Assembly: GCA_016927115.1 (NCBI GenBank)
Contig: JAFGNH010000028.1
Location: 1 to 64,000 of the forward strand
Source of the DNA: Anaerolineales bacterium
GTDB lineage: Bacteria > Chloroflexota > Anaerolineae > Anaerolineales > E44-bin32
Length of the DNA: 64,000 nt
Direction of reading: 5' to 3'
Shown: positions 52,092 through 61,904 of the stretch, in pieces
Layout of the letters: every line of letters begins with the position of its first letter
Position numbering within the stretch: the stretch's first letter is position 1
Notes under the pieces: generated by a model
What the model was told of the DNA's origin: nothing
The model's database searches: none
The model's input: only the letters and a program-made list of their open reading frames with translations
Position numbers and translations under genes: made by a program

Positions 52092-54074
52092 ATGTATTTC
52101 TTCTCTGCTTTTGAGCTGCAGGATCTGCTGGTTCTGTGTATACAGCTTTTAGCGATCTCTGCTGGCGGATATTTCCTGATCGCTGTTTTTTTCGGTCTGC
52201 AGCCGCGCGACCGTTTAATTCCCGGAATCGCTCTGGGAACAATTCTTTTCATCCTTCTGGCAAACATTCTGGCTCAACTGTTTCCACTCAGGACTGCTTT
52301 CCCGGTGGCATCAGCAATATTATTGCTTGCAGGATCGATAGCCATCTGGACACAGAGAAAACTTATCGAATGGCGGATACCCGCAGCAGACACTGCAATC
52401 CAACTCTCTGTTTTTGGGGGTTTGCTAATCCTCTTCATACTGATCAATCGAGGGCTCGCCATTCTGGATGATTATCACAATCTCCCCCTTGTCTCGATCA
52501 TGTCAACAGGCAAAATCCCTCCTCCGTTCTATTTACGAACCGATACCAGGATTGCTTATCATTATGGGCTGCATCTTTTTTCCACTTTTCTTGTTTCTCA
52601 GGGCAACTTCTTCCCCTGGAGTGCGTATGATGTCAGCAAAGCGCTTATGCTCTCACTGACACTTTCCACCGCATGGATCTGGTTCCGCAACGCGCAGCTG
52701 AATACTGCCAGCCAGCTTTCCTGCCTTTTAATTTTCGCCCTCGCAGGAGGTACTCGCTGGCTCCTGCTTCTCACCCCGGCCTCCTGGCTGCAGAATGCCA
52801 GTACCTCCCTTTCTCTTCTTGGTTCAGGACATTCAACCGGTATCTGGCTAACAGAGAATCTCTCATCAGCATGGAATATTGAAGGGGCTGGACCTTTTCC
52901 CTTCCCCTTTGCATTTGCCAATGGAGTATTCCATCCGTTAATTTTCTCTCTCGGCTCAAGCAGCACTCTCCCGATTCTCACAATTCTCATAATACTTTTG
53001 CTGCGCCCAAAACATTGGTCTTTGCCTTCAATGGTGCTCTGTGGTTTATGTATATCAAGCCTGGGATTATCAGCGGAACTGTGGCTCGCGATAATCTACA
53101 TCGGTACCGCGCTCGTCGTGCTGATCTCCCTGTTGCAGAAAAAACCCGTAAAACACTGGGGGCACTGGATTGTCATTCTGACGATTGCACTCCCGGTTAT
53201 TATGGTTCAAGGAGGAGTGGTCACCGAACTTCTAATGGATCGATTCAACCTGTCGGGCAATGCTGCTGTTACAGGATTTGGCAGCTTCATCTTTCAACCA
53301 GTCCCCTCGTTAGTCTCTGCCCACCTTGGTGCTCTGGCTCTGACCAATATCAACACCCTGATTTTAGCGTTATTTGAAATTGGCCCGATCCTGCTGCTTT
53401 TACCGTTTACGTTTTTCTACTTGCGAAAAACCCGGGAAGGCATGAATCTCCTCCCCGCCATCCTGCTCCTTGGATGCTTTACGCTAAGTATTTTATCCTT
53501 GTTCATTCACTATTCTGTTCAGAGAGACACAGCAAGGATAGTTGGAAACAGCTGCTACCTCTGGCTTTTGCTGGGATTGTCGGTTCTTTTTAAAACAGAA
53601 ACCACAAAGCGACTGTTCAATCAAACAACCCGGGTGGCTTGCACACTTTCAACTCTCGGAGGCCTGGTTTTCTTATCCATTATGCTGATATCAATCAAGT
53701 CACCGCTGCAATCTTATTTCATCACAGGCCCGGATGCCCAATTCACAGTGAATTACTGGAATAAACTGGAAGAGGATGCCTGGATCTTCGATCCCCTGCC
53801 TTATAGAGCAGCAACCATTTTTGGACGGATTACCGATGCAAAAATCACTCCATATATTTTCATGGATTCCTATAAGGAACTGATGCGTAATCCAATTCCA
53901 TCTGTCGTCAGCAGTGCAGGATATGATTATTACTATCTGGATGAAAACGCATGGAAAGCCCTTACACGTGAACAACAACGGACATTTCAGGATTCGTGCG
54001 TCCTGTCAGTTGAGGCGATAGAAGATACCATCGGAAATTTGCGAATCCTGTATGACATCAGAAAGTGCCGCTAA
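52092..54074 (+). CDS. Polytopic membrane protein of unknown function (glycosyltransferase-like topology)
   Basis: 660 residues from ATG 52092, AAAGGA upstream. Twelve to thirteen transmembrane helices over about residues 5-570, and an extracytoplasmic C-terminal tail (YWNKLEEDAWIFDPLPYRAA ... YYYLDENAWKALTREQQRTFQD). Topology and the tail fit GT-C/ArnT-like or DUF2298-type proteins, but no DE/ED catalytic motif is obvious. It might use the polyprenol-linked sugar made by the Dpm1-like enzyme at 22175 (speculative). The frame extends to 51804 but has no better start. Confidence 0.7.
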   Translation: MYFFSAFELQDLLVLCIQLLAISAGGYFLIAVFFGLQPRDRLIPGIALGTILFILLANILAQLFPLRTAFPVASAILLLAGSIAIWTQRKLIEWRIPAADTAIQLSVFGGLLILFILINRGLAILDDYHNLPLVSIMSTGKIPPPFYLRTDTRIAYHYGLHLFSTFLVSQGNFFPWSAYDVSKALMLSLTLSTAWIWFRNAQLNTASQLSCLLIFALAGGTRWLLLLTPASWLQNASTSLSLLGSGHSTGIWLTENLSSAWNIEGAGPFPFPFAFANGVFHPLIFSLGSSSTLPILTILIILLLRPKHWSLPSMVLCGLCISSLGLSAELWLAIIYIGTALVVLISLLQKKPVKHWGHWIVILTIALPVIMVQGGVVTELLMDRFNLSGNAAVTGFGSFIFQPVPSLVSAHLGALALTNINTLILALFEIGPILLLLPFTFFYLRKTREGMNLLPAILLLGCFTLSILSLFIHYSVQRDTARIVGNSCYLWLLLGLSVLFKTETTKRLFNQTTRVACTLSTLGGLVFLSIMLISIKSPLQSYFITGPDAQFTVNYWNKLEEDAWIFDPLPYRAATIFGRITDAKITPYIFMDSYKELMRNPIPSVVSSAGYDYYYLDENAWKALTREQQRTFQDSCVLSVEAIEDTIGNLRILYDIRKCR

Positions 54075-54149
54075 TCTTCTATGCTCAAACACCGGCTTCG
54101 ATTGATCTGAAAACCCTTTCCTCAGAAAGAAGTGGGGCTTCTTGTTATC

Positions 54150-54189
54150 TAATTAAAAACAGGCTTCGCGGATTCGCAGCAGCCTGTTT
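54150..54189 (-). terminator. Terminator of terC
   Basis: On the minus strand AAACAGGCT/AGCCTGTTT (54181-54189 with 54157-54165) is followed by TTAATTAG. The plus-strand side is not T-rich, so it terminates the minus-strand terC transcript. Confidence 0.75.
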
Positions 54190-54240
54190 ATCTGACACCT
54201 TTGAACGGCAGGATTTTAATTAATTTCCGGACAGGAGATC

Positions 54241-55017
54241 TTATTCCGTTGTCGCGTCCAGATTCTGTTCTTCAGAGCTCTCGACATATGGAGTACGTAA
54301 TTTTACAGGTTGTTCCCCGTGTGCCAGCAACCTGACATTTAATATCTCCACAAAGAATGAGAATCCCATAGCAAAGTAGATATAACCTTTGGGTATCGTA
54401 AACTCCATCCCCTCTGCAATCAAGGAAATCCCGATCAGGAGCAGGAAACTCAGGGCAAGAATCTTTAATGTCGGCCTCTCATTAACAAAATCACTGATCC
54501 CCCGAGCCGCAAACATCATGACCCCAACCGCAATCACAACTGCTGTAATCATTACAATCAGATCATTTGCCATACCAACCGCTGTGATAACTGAATCAAG
54601 AGAGAATACAATGTCCAGCAGCATGATCTGAAAAACAACACTGGCAACTGTCTTTCCAGTTCTGGCTGAGCTGTGGCCTTCCTCCCCTTCCAGCTTTTCA
54701 TGAATCTCAAACGTGCTTTTTCCAAGAAGGAACAGTCCGCCCACTATCAAAATAATCCCCCGCCCGGTTATCTCATGCCCCAGAACAGAAAACAGGGGTG
54801 TGGTTAATCTCGTCAGGAATGCAATGGAAACAAGGAGAAGTATCCTGCTGATCATCGCAACCGCCAGGCCTATCTGTCGTGCTTTGTTCTGTTTTTCCGC
54901 TGGCAAGCTGCCTGCAAGGATAGAGATGAAAATTATGTTATCAATACCAAGTACAATTTCAAGCGCAACCAGTGTGATTAATGCAATCCATGACTGCGGT
55001 TCAGTTATCCAATCCAT
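54241..55017 (-). CDS. terC: TerC-family integral membrane protein
   Basis: 258 residues, six or seven helices. Signature ALEIVLGIDNIIFISILAG and, in the second half, DIVFSLDSVITAVGMA are the paired Asp-containing motifs of the TerC family; MITAVVIAVGVMMFAARGISD follows. AAGGAAGGGAA precedes the ATG. TerC proteins export metal ions such as manganese and link to tellurite resistance and secreted-protein metalation. A 10-bp inverted repeat lies just upstream (55041-55062). No yybP-ykoY riboswitch was recognised. Confidence 0.95.
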   Translation of the reverse strand: MDWITEPQSWIALITLVALEIVLGIDNIIFISILAGSLPAEKQNKARQIGLAVAMISRILLLVSIAFLTRLTTPLFSVLGHEITGRGIILIVGGLFLLGKSTFEIHEKLEGEEGHSSARTGKTVASVVFQIMLLDIVFSLDSVITAVGMANDLIVMITAVVIAVGVMMFAARGISDFVNERPTLKILALSFLLLIGISLIAEGMEFTIPKGYIYFAMGFSFFVEILNVRLLAHGEQPVKLRTPYVESSEEQNLDATTE

Positions 55018-55040
55018 CGTTCCCTTCCTTTATGAAGATC

Positions 55041-55062
55041 GCCCCATTGTACACAATGGGGC
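55041..55062. promoter_or_regulatory. Inverted repeat upstream of terC
   Basis: Near-perfect palindrome with arms GCCCCATTGT and ACAATGGGGC around a 2-nt centre, 24-45 nt upstream of the terC start and 49 nt past the GltD stop. It could be an operator or a terminator-like hairpin for gltD; no T-run follows. Confidence 0.45.
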
Positions 55063-55110
55063 CTGATGATACCAGATCAGGGAACGCCAGGAATGGAACC
55101 TGATGCTGCG

Positions 55111-56544
55111 TCATTCTCCATTCAAGTAGCCGAGAATGCCTGCTACTGCAAAGCGGGAAAGCTGCAGTGCCTCACTGACCAGCTCTGGTCCGGATACCGC
55201 ATCCCCTCCCGCAAAAACACCGGGGCGTGTTGTGCGTCCGGTTTCAGGATCAACAATAATAAACCCTTTACGATCCAGCTGTATCCCTTCTGTTTGTTCC
55301 GGGATAAACGTATCCGCCCAGAATCCGATCGACAGCACTACGTGTTCAACTTCAACACTGTATTCGGATCCCTGTATCGGGATAGGCCGTCTGCGCCCTG
55401 AGTCGTCCGGTTCTCCAAGCTCCATCCGGATCATTTCCATGCTATCAACATGGCCGTCACTACTGCGATCCAGGAATCGGATCGGTGCAGTCAGGAATTC
55501 AAATGAAGCGCCTTCTTCCTCTGCGTAATTGCGATCAATCCGGTTTCCGGGCATCTCTGTTTCGGTTCTTCGATAGTAACAGGTTACCTGCTCTGCACCA
55601 AGGCGAAGTGCTGTTCGCACGCAATCTGTTGCTGTGTCTCCTCCACCAATTACCGCCACCCGCTTACCAATTGAGTTTAAAGGCTCGACCCCGGAAGGCA
55701 GGATAGAGGGTGGAAGGTTGGCTCCATTGATAAAATCCAGAGCATCGTGAATATTGCCGAGATTTTCCCCTTCAATCCCCATTCTCGCATGCGTCTGTGC
55801 CCCGGTGCCCAGATAGATGGCATCAAACATCTCCGGTTCAAACAGTTCGTCGAAGGAAATATCCTCTCCAATGCGCGTATTGGTAATAAATTCAGCACCC
55901 AATGCTTCCAGCCAGCGAATTTTCCACTCAACGATATCCTTCTCAAGTTTGAATCCAGGAATGCCATATACCAGCAGGCCACCCGGGATTGGCAGAGCAT
56001 CATAAACAGAAACCTGGTGCCCTGCTTTCAAGGCCTCCTCCGCGACCAGCAATCCTGATGGGCCGCTGCCTATGACAGCCACTCTCTTGCCAGTAGGAGG
56101 TGCTTTATCCGGCAGAGGCACTCCACTATGCAGACGTTGATAATCGGTTACAAACCTCTCTATCGCCCGGGTATCGATACCCTTGCCCTGCTTATCCAGG
56201 ACACAGCTGGCAGCACAGGAATCGTCAGGCGGACAGACCCGGCCGCAAATTTCAGGCAGTGGATTCGTCTCCCGGTACACTTCCGCTGCCCTGACAAATT
56301 CTCCCTGTTCGACCAGAAGCATTGCAAGGGGGATATCGTTTCCCACCCGACAGGCGTTGACACATGGAGCCTTCGGACACTGCAAACAGCGTGCAGCCTC
56401 CTTCATAGCCTCTTCCATTGTGAAACCAGGAGTTATCTCCAGATAATCATTTTTACGGATTTCGGGGGCCCGATACTGCTTATGGACCGGCTCTAACTTC
56501 ATTCGAGCTTTTCTGTCGATTGACTGTTTTTCTAATGTACGCAT
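55111..56544 (-). CDS. gltD-like: GltD-type NAD(P)H-dependent FeS flavoprotein (glutamate synthase small subunit family)
   Basis: 477 residues from ATG 56544 (GGTGG upstream). N-terminal double-cluster region (CLQCPKAPCVNACRVGNDIP and CGRVCPPDDSCAASCV), then the FAD site (AVIGSGPSGLLVAEE, GGLLVYGIPGFKL) and the NAD(P) site (VAVIGGGDTATDCVRTAL), and the FAGGDAVSGPELVSEA close. The family includes glutamate synthase beta, NfnB and related transhydrogenases. No gltB or nfnA partner is in the window, so its substrate is open. The 45-nt N-terminal leader contains MRTLEKQSIDRK, basic. Confidence 0.9.
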   Translation of the reverse strand: MRTLEKQSIDRKARMKLEPVHKQYRAPEIRKNDYLEITPGFTMEEAMKEAARCLQCPKAPCVNACRVGNDIPLAMLLVEQGEFVRAAEVYRETNPLPEICGRVCPPDDSCAASCVLDKQGKGIDTRAIERFVTDYQRLHSGVPLPDKAPPTGKRVAVIGSGPSGLLVAEEALKAGHQVSVYDALPIPGGLLVYGIPGFKLEKDIVEWKIRWLEALGAEFITNTRIGEDISFDELFEPEMFDAIYLGTGAQTHARMGIEGENLGNIHDALDFINGANLPPSILPSGVEPLNSIGKRVAVIGGGDTATDCVRTALRLGAEQVTCYYRRTETEMPGNRIDRNYAEEEGASFEFLTAPIRFLDRSSDGHVDSMEMIRMELGEPDDSGRRRPIPIQGSEYSVEVEHVVLSIGFWADTFIPEQTEGIQLDRKGFIIVDPETGRTTRPGVFAGGDAVSGPELVSEALQLSRFAVAGILGYLNGE

Positions 56545-57366
56545 GACCACCAACACCTCGCATCAAATGGTATGAACCTCAACGATGCTTCCTTCCCCTC
56601 GAATGTTGGGCTGCCATTAGGAGTTCCCTGAAAACAAGGTTGATATTCTTCAAGGATCCCACTTTTTAGGGGAGGTGTGATGTCTGCTTTATCCTTTTAC
56701 CTAAATTATCCCTGCTGTAAGTGAAAGCGCTATGAATAGAACATTCTGCGATGATAGAGTGAGGAATACGGATAATTACTATCCATTGTATATTTTTTAT
56801 TGCATTCTGTCATCTGGTTTTTTGTATTTTCCTGGATGGACCTTGCTGAGTATCCTCCATATATACAGAAGAAACGGGTACCGGAGCCCGTCTATTCGTC
56901 CTGTTAATATTTATGCAGGTATCTTCCTTATAACTTTCCTGCCTTTTATGCTTTTGCTGGAACTATCCCTTTCTCAATTCATCCTTGCTTTCACCAGTAT
57001 GAATAAACCCTCTTTCAAGGGTCAGTAGTGCTGGCTGCGCTTTTCTTAATTGAGAAAACTCTCAAAACACCAGCTATACAGTTGCACAAACAATAGAAAC
57101 ACAAGCACTGCCGGGTTCACTTTCTGATCTTGTATCATAATGTGGCAATCCCTGCTTGCCCAGCTCCGATTAAAACGCAAGATATCGCCACCATCCCGTT
57201 CCCCTTCCATAGTCCCAATGATTTCTACTCATAATTAGAATCCTTCATTCCCGGTCGAAACAGAAAGTATTAGTAATACAGGTTTTTCCCTCCCCAATTC
57301 CCAAGGGAACGGTTCGCCTGCCGTTCCCAGCGTATCGGAAAGTAGCTAGCTTTTTTTAAAACCCTC
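56545..57366. other. 820-bp intergenic region without a clear gene
   Basis: AT-rich DNA between gltD (minus) and uvrA (plus). An open frame 56732-57028 with two hydrophobic stretches is present, but it has atypical codons and no convincing ribosome site, so it is not called. No structured RNA or repeat was seen. Confidence 0.4.
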
Positions 57367-57409
57367 TTGCACATCAAGGAAGGCATATGTATAATAAGAA
57401 CATATGTTC
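57367..57409 (+). promoter_or_regulatory. uvrA promoter overlapped by a LexA-like SOS box
   Basis: TTGCAC (57367-57372), 17-nt spacer, TATAAT (57390-57395); predicted start about 57402. The perfect palindrome GAACATATGTTC (57398-57409) matches the Gram-positive LexA (DinR) box GAAC-N4-GTTC and covers the start point, so LexA binding would block transcription of this repair gene. Confidence 0.8.
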
Positions 57410-57440
57410 GTTTTTTAATAATTTTCCAGACGGGGTATTT

Positions 57441-60422
57441 ATGGAACCAGATCACATCATTATCCGCGGTGCCCGGCAGCACAACCTCAAGAATATCGAA
57501 GTACACATCCCGCGCAACAAACTGGTGGTCCTTACCGGAGTCAGCGGATCAGGCAAATCATCCCTGGCCTTCGATACGCTTTATGCAGAAGGCCAGCGCA
57601 GATATGTTGAAAGCCTGTCCTCCTACGCCCGCCAATTCCTCGGCCAGATGGATAAACCTGATGTGGATTATATTGGTGGGTTGAGCCCTTCCATCGCAAT
57701 CGAGCAGAAAGCGGTCAGTAAGAATCCCCGATCCACAGTCGGAACAGTCACAGATGTACTCGATTATCTTCGGGTGTTATTTGCCCGTATCGGTATCCCC
57801 CACTGTCCGCAATGCGGACGCACAGTTCAGCCGCAGAGTGCACAGCAGATATCAACTCAACTGGCTGCCCTTCCCGCTGGAACCCGGTTTCAACTGCTGG
57901 CGCCCGTCGTTAACGAACGAAAAGGTTCTTTTACAGACCTGATCGAGAATGCCCTCCGGGACGGCTTTTCCAGGGCACGGATTGATGGTGTTCCCGTCGA
58001 GCTGGATCAAACAATCCAACTTGGAAAGACCAAAAAACATACAATTGAATTGATTGTGGACCGCCTCCAAATCCCCCCGAAGGAGGAACCCGGCACCGGT
58101 GAAAATGCCTGGACCGACTTCCTGAGCAGGCTGATTGATTCGGTTGAAACCACACTTGAAGCCGGAAGCGGTGTCCTTATCGCGGATATTGAAGGTAGTG
58201 AACCCCTGATCCTGAGTGAGCATAACGCATGCCCGACATGCAATCTAAGCTTCCCCGATCTGTCTCCACAGCTTTTCAGCTTTAACTCGCCTGTGGGAAT
58301 GTGTCCGGCGTGCAGTGGACTGGGAACAGCCATGAACGTAGATGCTTCCAGAATTATCGAGCATCCTGAAAAATCCATTCTGGACGGCGCTCTTCGATGG
58401 TATGGCGAATTAGGTACGAAAAAGTCAAGCTGGGGGTACTCTGTCCTGTCCAGTCTGGCAGATCATTTTAAAATCAACCTCGAAGAACCCTGGCAGGATC
58501 TGCCAGACACTTTCCGGCAGACATTGATTTACGGTTCCGGCAAGAAGAAAGTCCATCTTCGTTATGTGCATGAAGGAAGAAACACCACCTGGTCAGGAGA
58601 ATCGCTTCAAGAATTTGAGGGTATCATTCCAACAATCAACCGGCGCCTGCGCCAGACAAGGTCAGAACAGACCCGGCGCTGGTACATGAGTTTTATGAGC
58701 CAGCTTCCTTGCCCTGTTTGTCATGGCACAAGACTCCGCCCGGAAGCAGCCGCTGTTCGCATTGGCAACCATACGATCTCCTCGATAAACAGTCTGACCA
58801 TCGCAGAGGCCTATGCATGGATAGAGGGATTGCGAAAAGGTGCAGGGTTGTATTCCCCGCAAAATGGGCAGGGAGCAGCTCTCCGTGCAAGCCAGTTGTT
58901 AGAAAAACTGGGTATCAAGAATGAAGCCGGACCTCCACTCCCCGCCGAGGCCCAGCAGATCGCAAAGGATACCCTGAATGAAATCCGTGACCGGCTCCGT
59001 TTTATGCTTGATGTCGGTTTGCACTACCTCAATCTGGATCGCCCTGCAGCCTCTCTTTCTGGTGGAGAAAGCCAGCGCATCCGCCTTGCCAGCCAGATAG
59101 GCTGCGGCCTTGTAGGTGTTTTATACATCCTTGATGAGCCTTCGATCGGCCTCCATGCCCGTGACAACCTCGCGCTGCTTGAAACGCTGGTCCATTTGCG
59201 ATCGATGGGCAACACAGTTCTGATTGTGGAACATGATGCGGAAACCATGAATAATGCCGATTGGATCATCGACCTGGGGCCTGGAGCTGGAATTCTGGGA
59301 GGGGAAATCACTGCCGAAGGCACCCCCTTTGATCTTAAACAAAACAGGAACTCTCTCACCGGGAAATACCTTGCGGGTATCTGTAAGGTCAGTTCACCTA
59401 ATGGCCAGAAGCGTCGAAAGCCACAGAACGGCTGGCTGAACATAGAAGGTGCGAGCCTCCATAATCTCAAGGATCTTGATGCACGGATTCCGCTCGGCTG
59501 CTTTACATGCGTGACTGGCGTAAGTGGCAGCGGTAAAAGCAGCCTGATCTCTGAAACCCTCTATCCTGCTCTGGCGGCACGGCTTCACAATTCCCAATCC
59601 CGGCCAGGACCGTTCCGCTCCATACATGGAATTGAAAATCTGGATAAAGTCATCAGCATTACACAAGACCCGATCGGCCGGACTCCAAGATCCAATCCAG
59701 CCACATATGTCAAGCTTTTCGATCACATTCGAGCAGTTTTTGCCTCTACTCCTGAGGCAAAATCCCGCGGATATCAACCCGCTCGTTTCAGTTTTAACAT
59801 CAAAGGCGGGCGGTGTGAGGCCTGCCAGGGGCATGGCCAGAAAAGGATTGAAATGCATTTTCTCGCGGATGTGTGGGTGCAGTGCAAAGAGTGCGGCGGT
59901 AAACGCTACAACAAGGAAACGCTAGCTGTCCGATTTAAAGAAAAATCTATCGCAGAAATTCTGGAAATGGACGTTCAGGAAGCCCTGGATTTCTTCGCCA
60001 ACCACCATAATATCGCCCGTATACTGCAGACATTGAAAGATGTGGGATTGGAATATCTCAAACTCGGGCAGAGCGCAACTACATTAAGTGGTGGTGAGGC
60101 ACAGCGTGTCAAGCTTGCAAAGGAACTTGGACGAGCTTCCACAGGCCGGACTTTCTACATTCTCGACGAACCCACCACGGGCCTGCACTTTGCAGATATC
60201 CAGCACCTCCTGGATGTCCTCCACCGTCTTACAGCAGCCGGAAACACTGTTGTGGTTATTGAGCACAATCTGGATGTGATCAAAACAGCCGACTGGATTC
60301 TCGATCTTGGACCGGAAGGTGGTGATCGCGGTGGATACCTTCTTGGCGAAGGCTCCCCGGAGGATCTGATTCATAACGATCAAAGCTATACTGCACGCTA
60401 TCTGGCACCATACCTGGAATAA
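57441..60422 (+). CDS. uvrA: Excinuclease ABC subunit A (UvrA)
   Basis: 993 residues from ATG 57441 ([18 protein letters not shown]); an upstream in-frame ATG (57387) lies before the predicted transcription start. Two ABC ATPase modules: Walker [13 protein letters not shown] and [14 protein letters not shown] signatures [13 protein letters not shown] and [14 protein letters not shown], Walker [13 protein letters not shown] and [12 protein letters not shown], and zinc modules ([31 protein letters not shown]). UvrA2-UvrB scans DNA for bulky lesions. A complete long version of the family, about 50 residues above the E. coli length. SOS operator overlaps its promoter. Confidence 0.97.
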   Translation: MEPDHIIIRGARQHNLKNIEVHIPRNKLVVLTGVSGSGKSSLAFDTLYAEGQRRYVESLSSYARQFLGQMDKPDVDYIGGLSPSIAIEQKAVSKNPRSTVGTVTDVLDYLRVLFARIGIPHCPQCGRTVQPQSAQQISTQLAALPAGTRFQLLAPVVNERKGSFTDLIENALRDGFSRARIDGVPVELDQTIQLGKTKKHTIELIVDRLQIPPKEEPGTGENAWTDFLSRLIDSVETTLEAGSGVLIADIEGSEPLILSEHNACPTCNLSFPDLSPQLFSFNSPVGMCPACSGLGTAMNVDASRIIEHPEKSILDGALRWYGELGTKKSSWGYSVLSSLADHFKINLEEPWQDLPDTFRQTLIYGSGKKKVHLRYVHEGRNTTWSGESLQEFEGIIPTINRRLRQTRSEQTRRWYMSFMSQLPCPVCHGTRLRPEAAAVRIGNHTISSINSLTIAEAYAWIEGLRKGAGLYSPQNGQGAALRASQLLEKLGIKNEAGPPLPAEAQQIAKDTLNEIRDRLRFMLDVGLHYLNLDRPAASLSGGESQRIRLASQIGCGLVGVLYILDEPSIGLHARDNLALLETLVHLRSMGNTVLIVEHDAETMNNADWIIDLGPGAGILGGEITAEGTPFDLKQNRNSLTGKYLAGICKVSSPNGQKRRKPQNGWLNIEGASLHNLKDLDARIPLGCFTCVTGVSGSGKSSLISETLYPALAARLHNSQSRPGPFRSIHGIENLDKVISITQDPIGRTPRSNPATYVKLFDHIRAVFASTPEAKSRGYQPARFSFNIKGGRCEACQGHGQKRIEMHFLADVWVQCKECGGKRYNKETLAVRFKEKSIAEILEMDVQEALDFFANHHNIARILQTLKDVGLEYLKLGQSATTLSGGEAQRVKLAKELGRASTGRTFYILDEPTTGLHFADIQHLLDVLHRLTAAGNTVVVIEHNLDVIKTADWILDLGPEGGDRGGYLLGEGSPEDLIHNDQSYTARYLAPYLE

Positions 60423-60576
60423 GGCGGCGTGTACTGACCCCCTATAGAATGCCCTTGTTTACCTGTTTCCCGATTTAACTCGCAATGAGGAAAGCTTCAA
60501 CGGCATCATAATAATTATTTGCGGAAACACTGATAGAATGGTCCCATACAAATAATCCAGTAAAGATGGTGAAAAT

Positions 60577-61440
60577 ATGAAATATGCACTGAATCTGCCG
60601 AATTTTGGACCGTTTGGGAATGCGAGGAAGCTGGCGGAACTTGCCGCGTTGGCCGAATCCAACGGATGGGACGGCTTTTTCATCTGGGACCATATCAACC
60701 GGCCGTTTCCTATAGATATCGTCGATCCCTGGATCGCCCTCACTGCAGCTGCACTTTCAACTTCAACAATCCGTTTGGGAACAATGATTACACCCATTCC
60801 GCGACGCAGGCCCTGGAAGCTTGCCCGTGAAACTGTCTCACTGGACCACCTTTCAAATGGGCGGCTGATCTTTGGAGCAGGATTGGGAAGCGGCCGTCCA
60901 TCGGAATGGGCTCAGTTCGGCGAAGATATTGATTCAATCGAACGTTCAAAAAAGCTTGATGAAGGGCTGGATATCCTGGCAGGACTCTGGAGTGGAGAAG
61001 AAACAACGGTACAGGGTCAGAAGTATTCCGTAGACAGGATCCAATTCCTGCCGCCTGCTCTGCAAAAACCGCGAATTCCGGTCTGGATCGGTGGAAACTG
61101 GCCTTCAAAAGCTCCTTTTCGACGCGCAGCCCGCTGGGATGGTGTATTCCCGATGTTCAACGATAAAACCATACCGGCCCTGGATCAAATCAGAGCGTGC
61201 CGCCAGTTCCTGGCAGGCCAGCAGGACCTGTCTCCCAGGTTCGAATTTGCTCACCTCGGTGATTCAACCTTTAATATGGAACCCGGGCAGGCAGCAGAAC
61301 ATACTGGGCCTTTTCAGGAGGTCGGTGTCACATGGTGGATGGAGCCTCTTTGGCCGATACCGTATGGCTGTTCTTGGGAAGAGGGCTGGCCTGTGGAAAA
61401 GTTTATCCAGCGTATTAAACAGGGTCCTCCTTGCTGCTGA
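60577..61440 (+). CDS. Luciferase-like (LLM class) flavin/F420-dependent monooxygenase
   Basis: 287 residues with a TIM-barrel LLM signature: AELAALAESNGWDGFFIWDH, IRLGTMITPIPRRRPWKLAR, VSLDHLSNGRLIFGAGLGSG, FGEDID and PVWIGGNWPSKAPFRRAARWDGVF. Members oxidise substrates using FMNH2 or F420; the partner reductase and substrate are not visible. The end has unusual CC (PPCC) before the stop TGA at 61438-61440. Single gene, no neighbours of related function. Confidence 0.9.
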   Translation: MKYALNLPNFGPFGNARKLAELAALAESNGWDGFFIWDHINRPFPIDIVDPWIALTAAALSTSTIRLGTMITPIPRRRPWKLARETVSLDHLSNGRLIFGAGLGSGRPSEWAQFGEDIDSIERSKKLDEGLDILAGLWSGEETTVQGQKYSVDRIQFLPPALQKPRIPVWIGGNWPSKAPFRRAARWDGVFPMFNDKTIPALDQIRACRQFLAGQQDLSPRFEFAHLGDSTFNMEPGQAAEHTGPFQEVGVTWWMEPLWPIPYGCSWEEGWPVEKFIQRIKQGPPCC

Positions 61441-61710
61441 TCCAACCCGGGTATAAATTTCAGGTTTATTCCCTGCTCCAGAATTCAGTATCGTAAACAG
61501 CCGCCGTACATGGATTGTTCCTTATTCCCATCTGGAAACAGCACACATTTCAGTGCCAGGTATGTACCTGCCAGCACGTTTTTCAAACGAAAAAGGACCA
61601 TGCCATATGGAATTCTGCAATCTAAATTCTTCATAAATTCAGCCGGAATCGATTGAAACTGAGACAAGAAAGCCCTATTATTAGATCAACAGAAGAATAG
61701 TGACTTCCCC

Positions 61711-61824
61711 TATTCCTCAGCGAAAGGGCAAAATCGTCGAAAGGCGATGACGCAAAACTACAGGGTCTAAAACCGGAAATTCCGGTAATGACAGCCAGCT
61801 TCCGAAATGAGGAAATACTCCTCA
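61711..61824 (+). ncRNA. Cyclic-di-GMP-I (GEMM-I) riboswitch
   Basis: The aptamer contains AGGGCAAA, a stem TCGTC/GGCGA capped by GAAA, GACGCAAA, then AGGGTCTAAAACC with CCGGAAATTCCGG and GGTAATGACAGCCAG, matching GEMM-I nearly throughout. P1 is TATTCCTCA (61711-61719) with TGAGGAAATA (61808-61817). The same TGAGGA (61808-61813) can instead pair with TCCTCA at 61819-61824, so P1 and a downstream hairpin are mutually exclusive, an elegant expression platform. It precedes the TadE-like gene at 61905 by 80 nt. The preceding sequence from 61441 to 61710 holds nothing else recognisable. Confidence 0.92.
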
Positions 61825-61904
61825 AGATTACCAGACGGTTTTCCCCTTTCATAAATCGATGCAACTGAAATTATGGTGTCTTTATGGTCATAAGGAGAAA
61901 ACTG

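Noticed and set aside
56732-57028. 98-codon open frame with two hydrophobic stretches in the gltD-uvrA gap
   Set aside because: AT-rich with unusual codons, no clear ribosome-binding site and no recognisable motif; probably chance.
61438-61500. Selenocysteine read-through of the TGA after the PPCC end of the luciferase-like protein
   Set aside because: The frame stays open after TGA, but the extension shows no homology-like sequence and family length is already met; no SECIS-like hairpin was identified.
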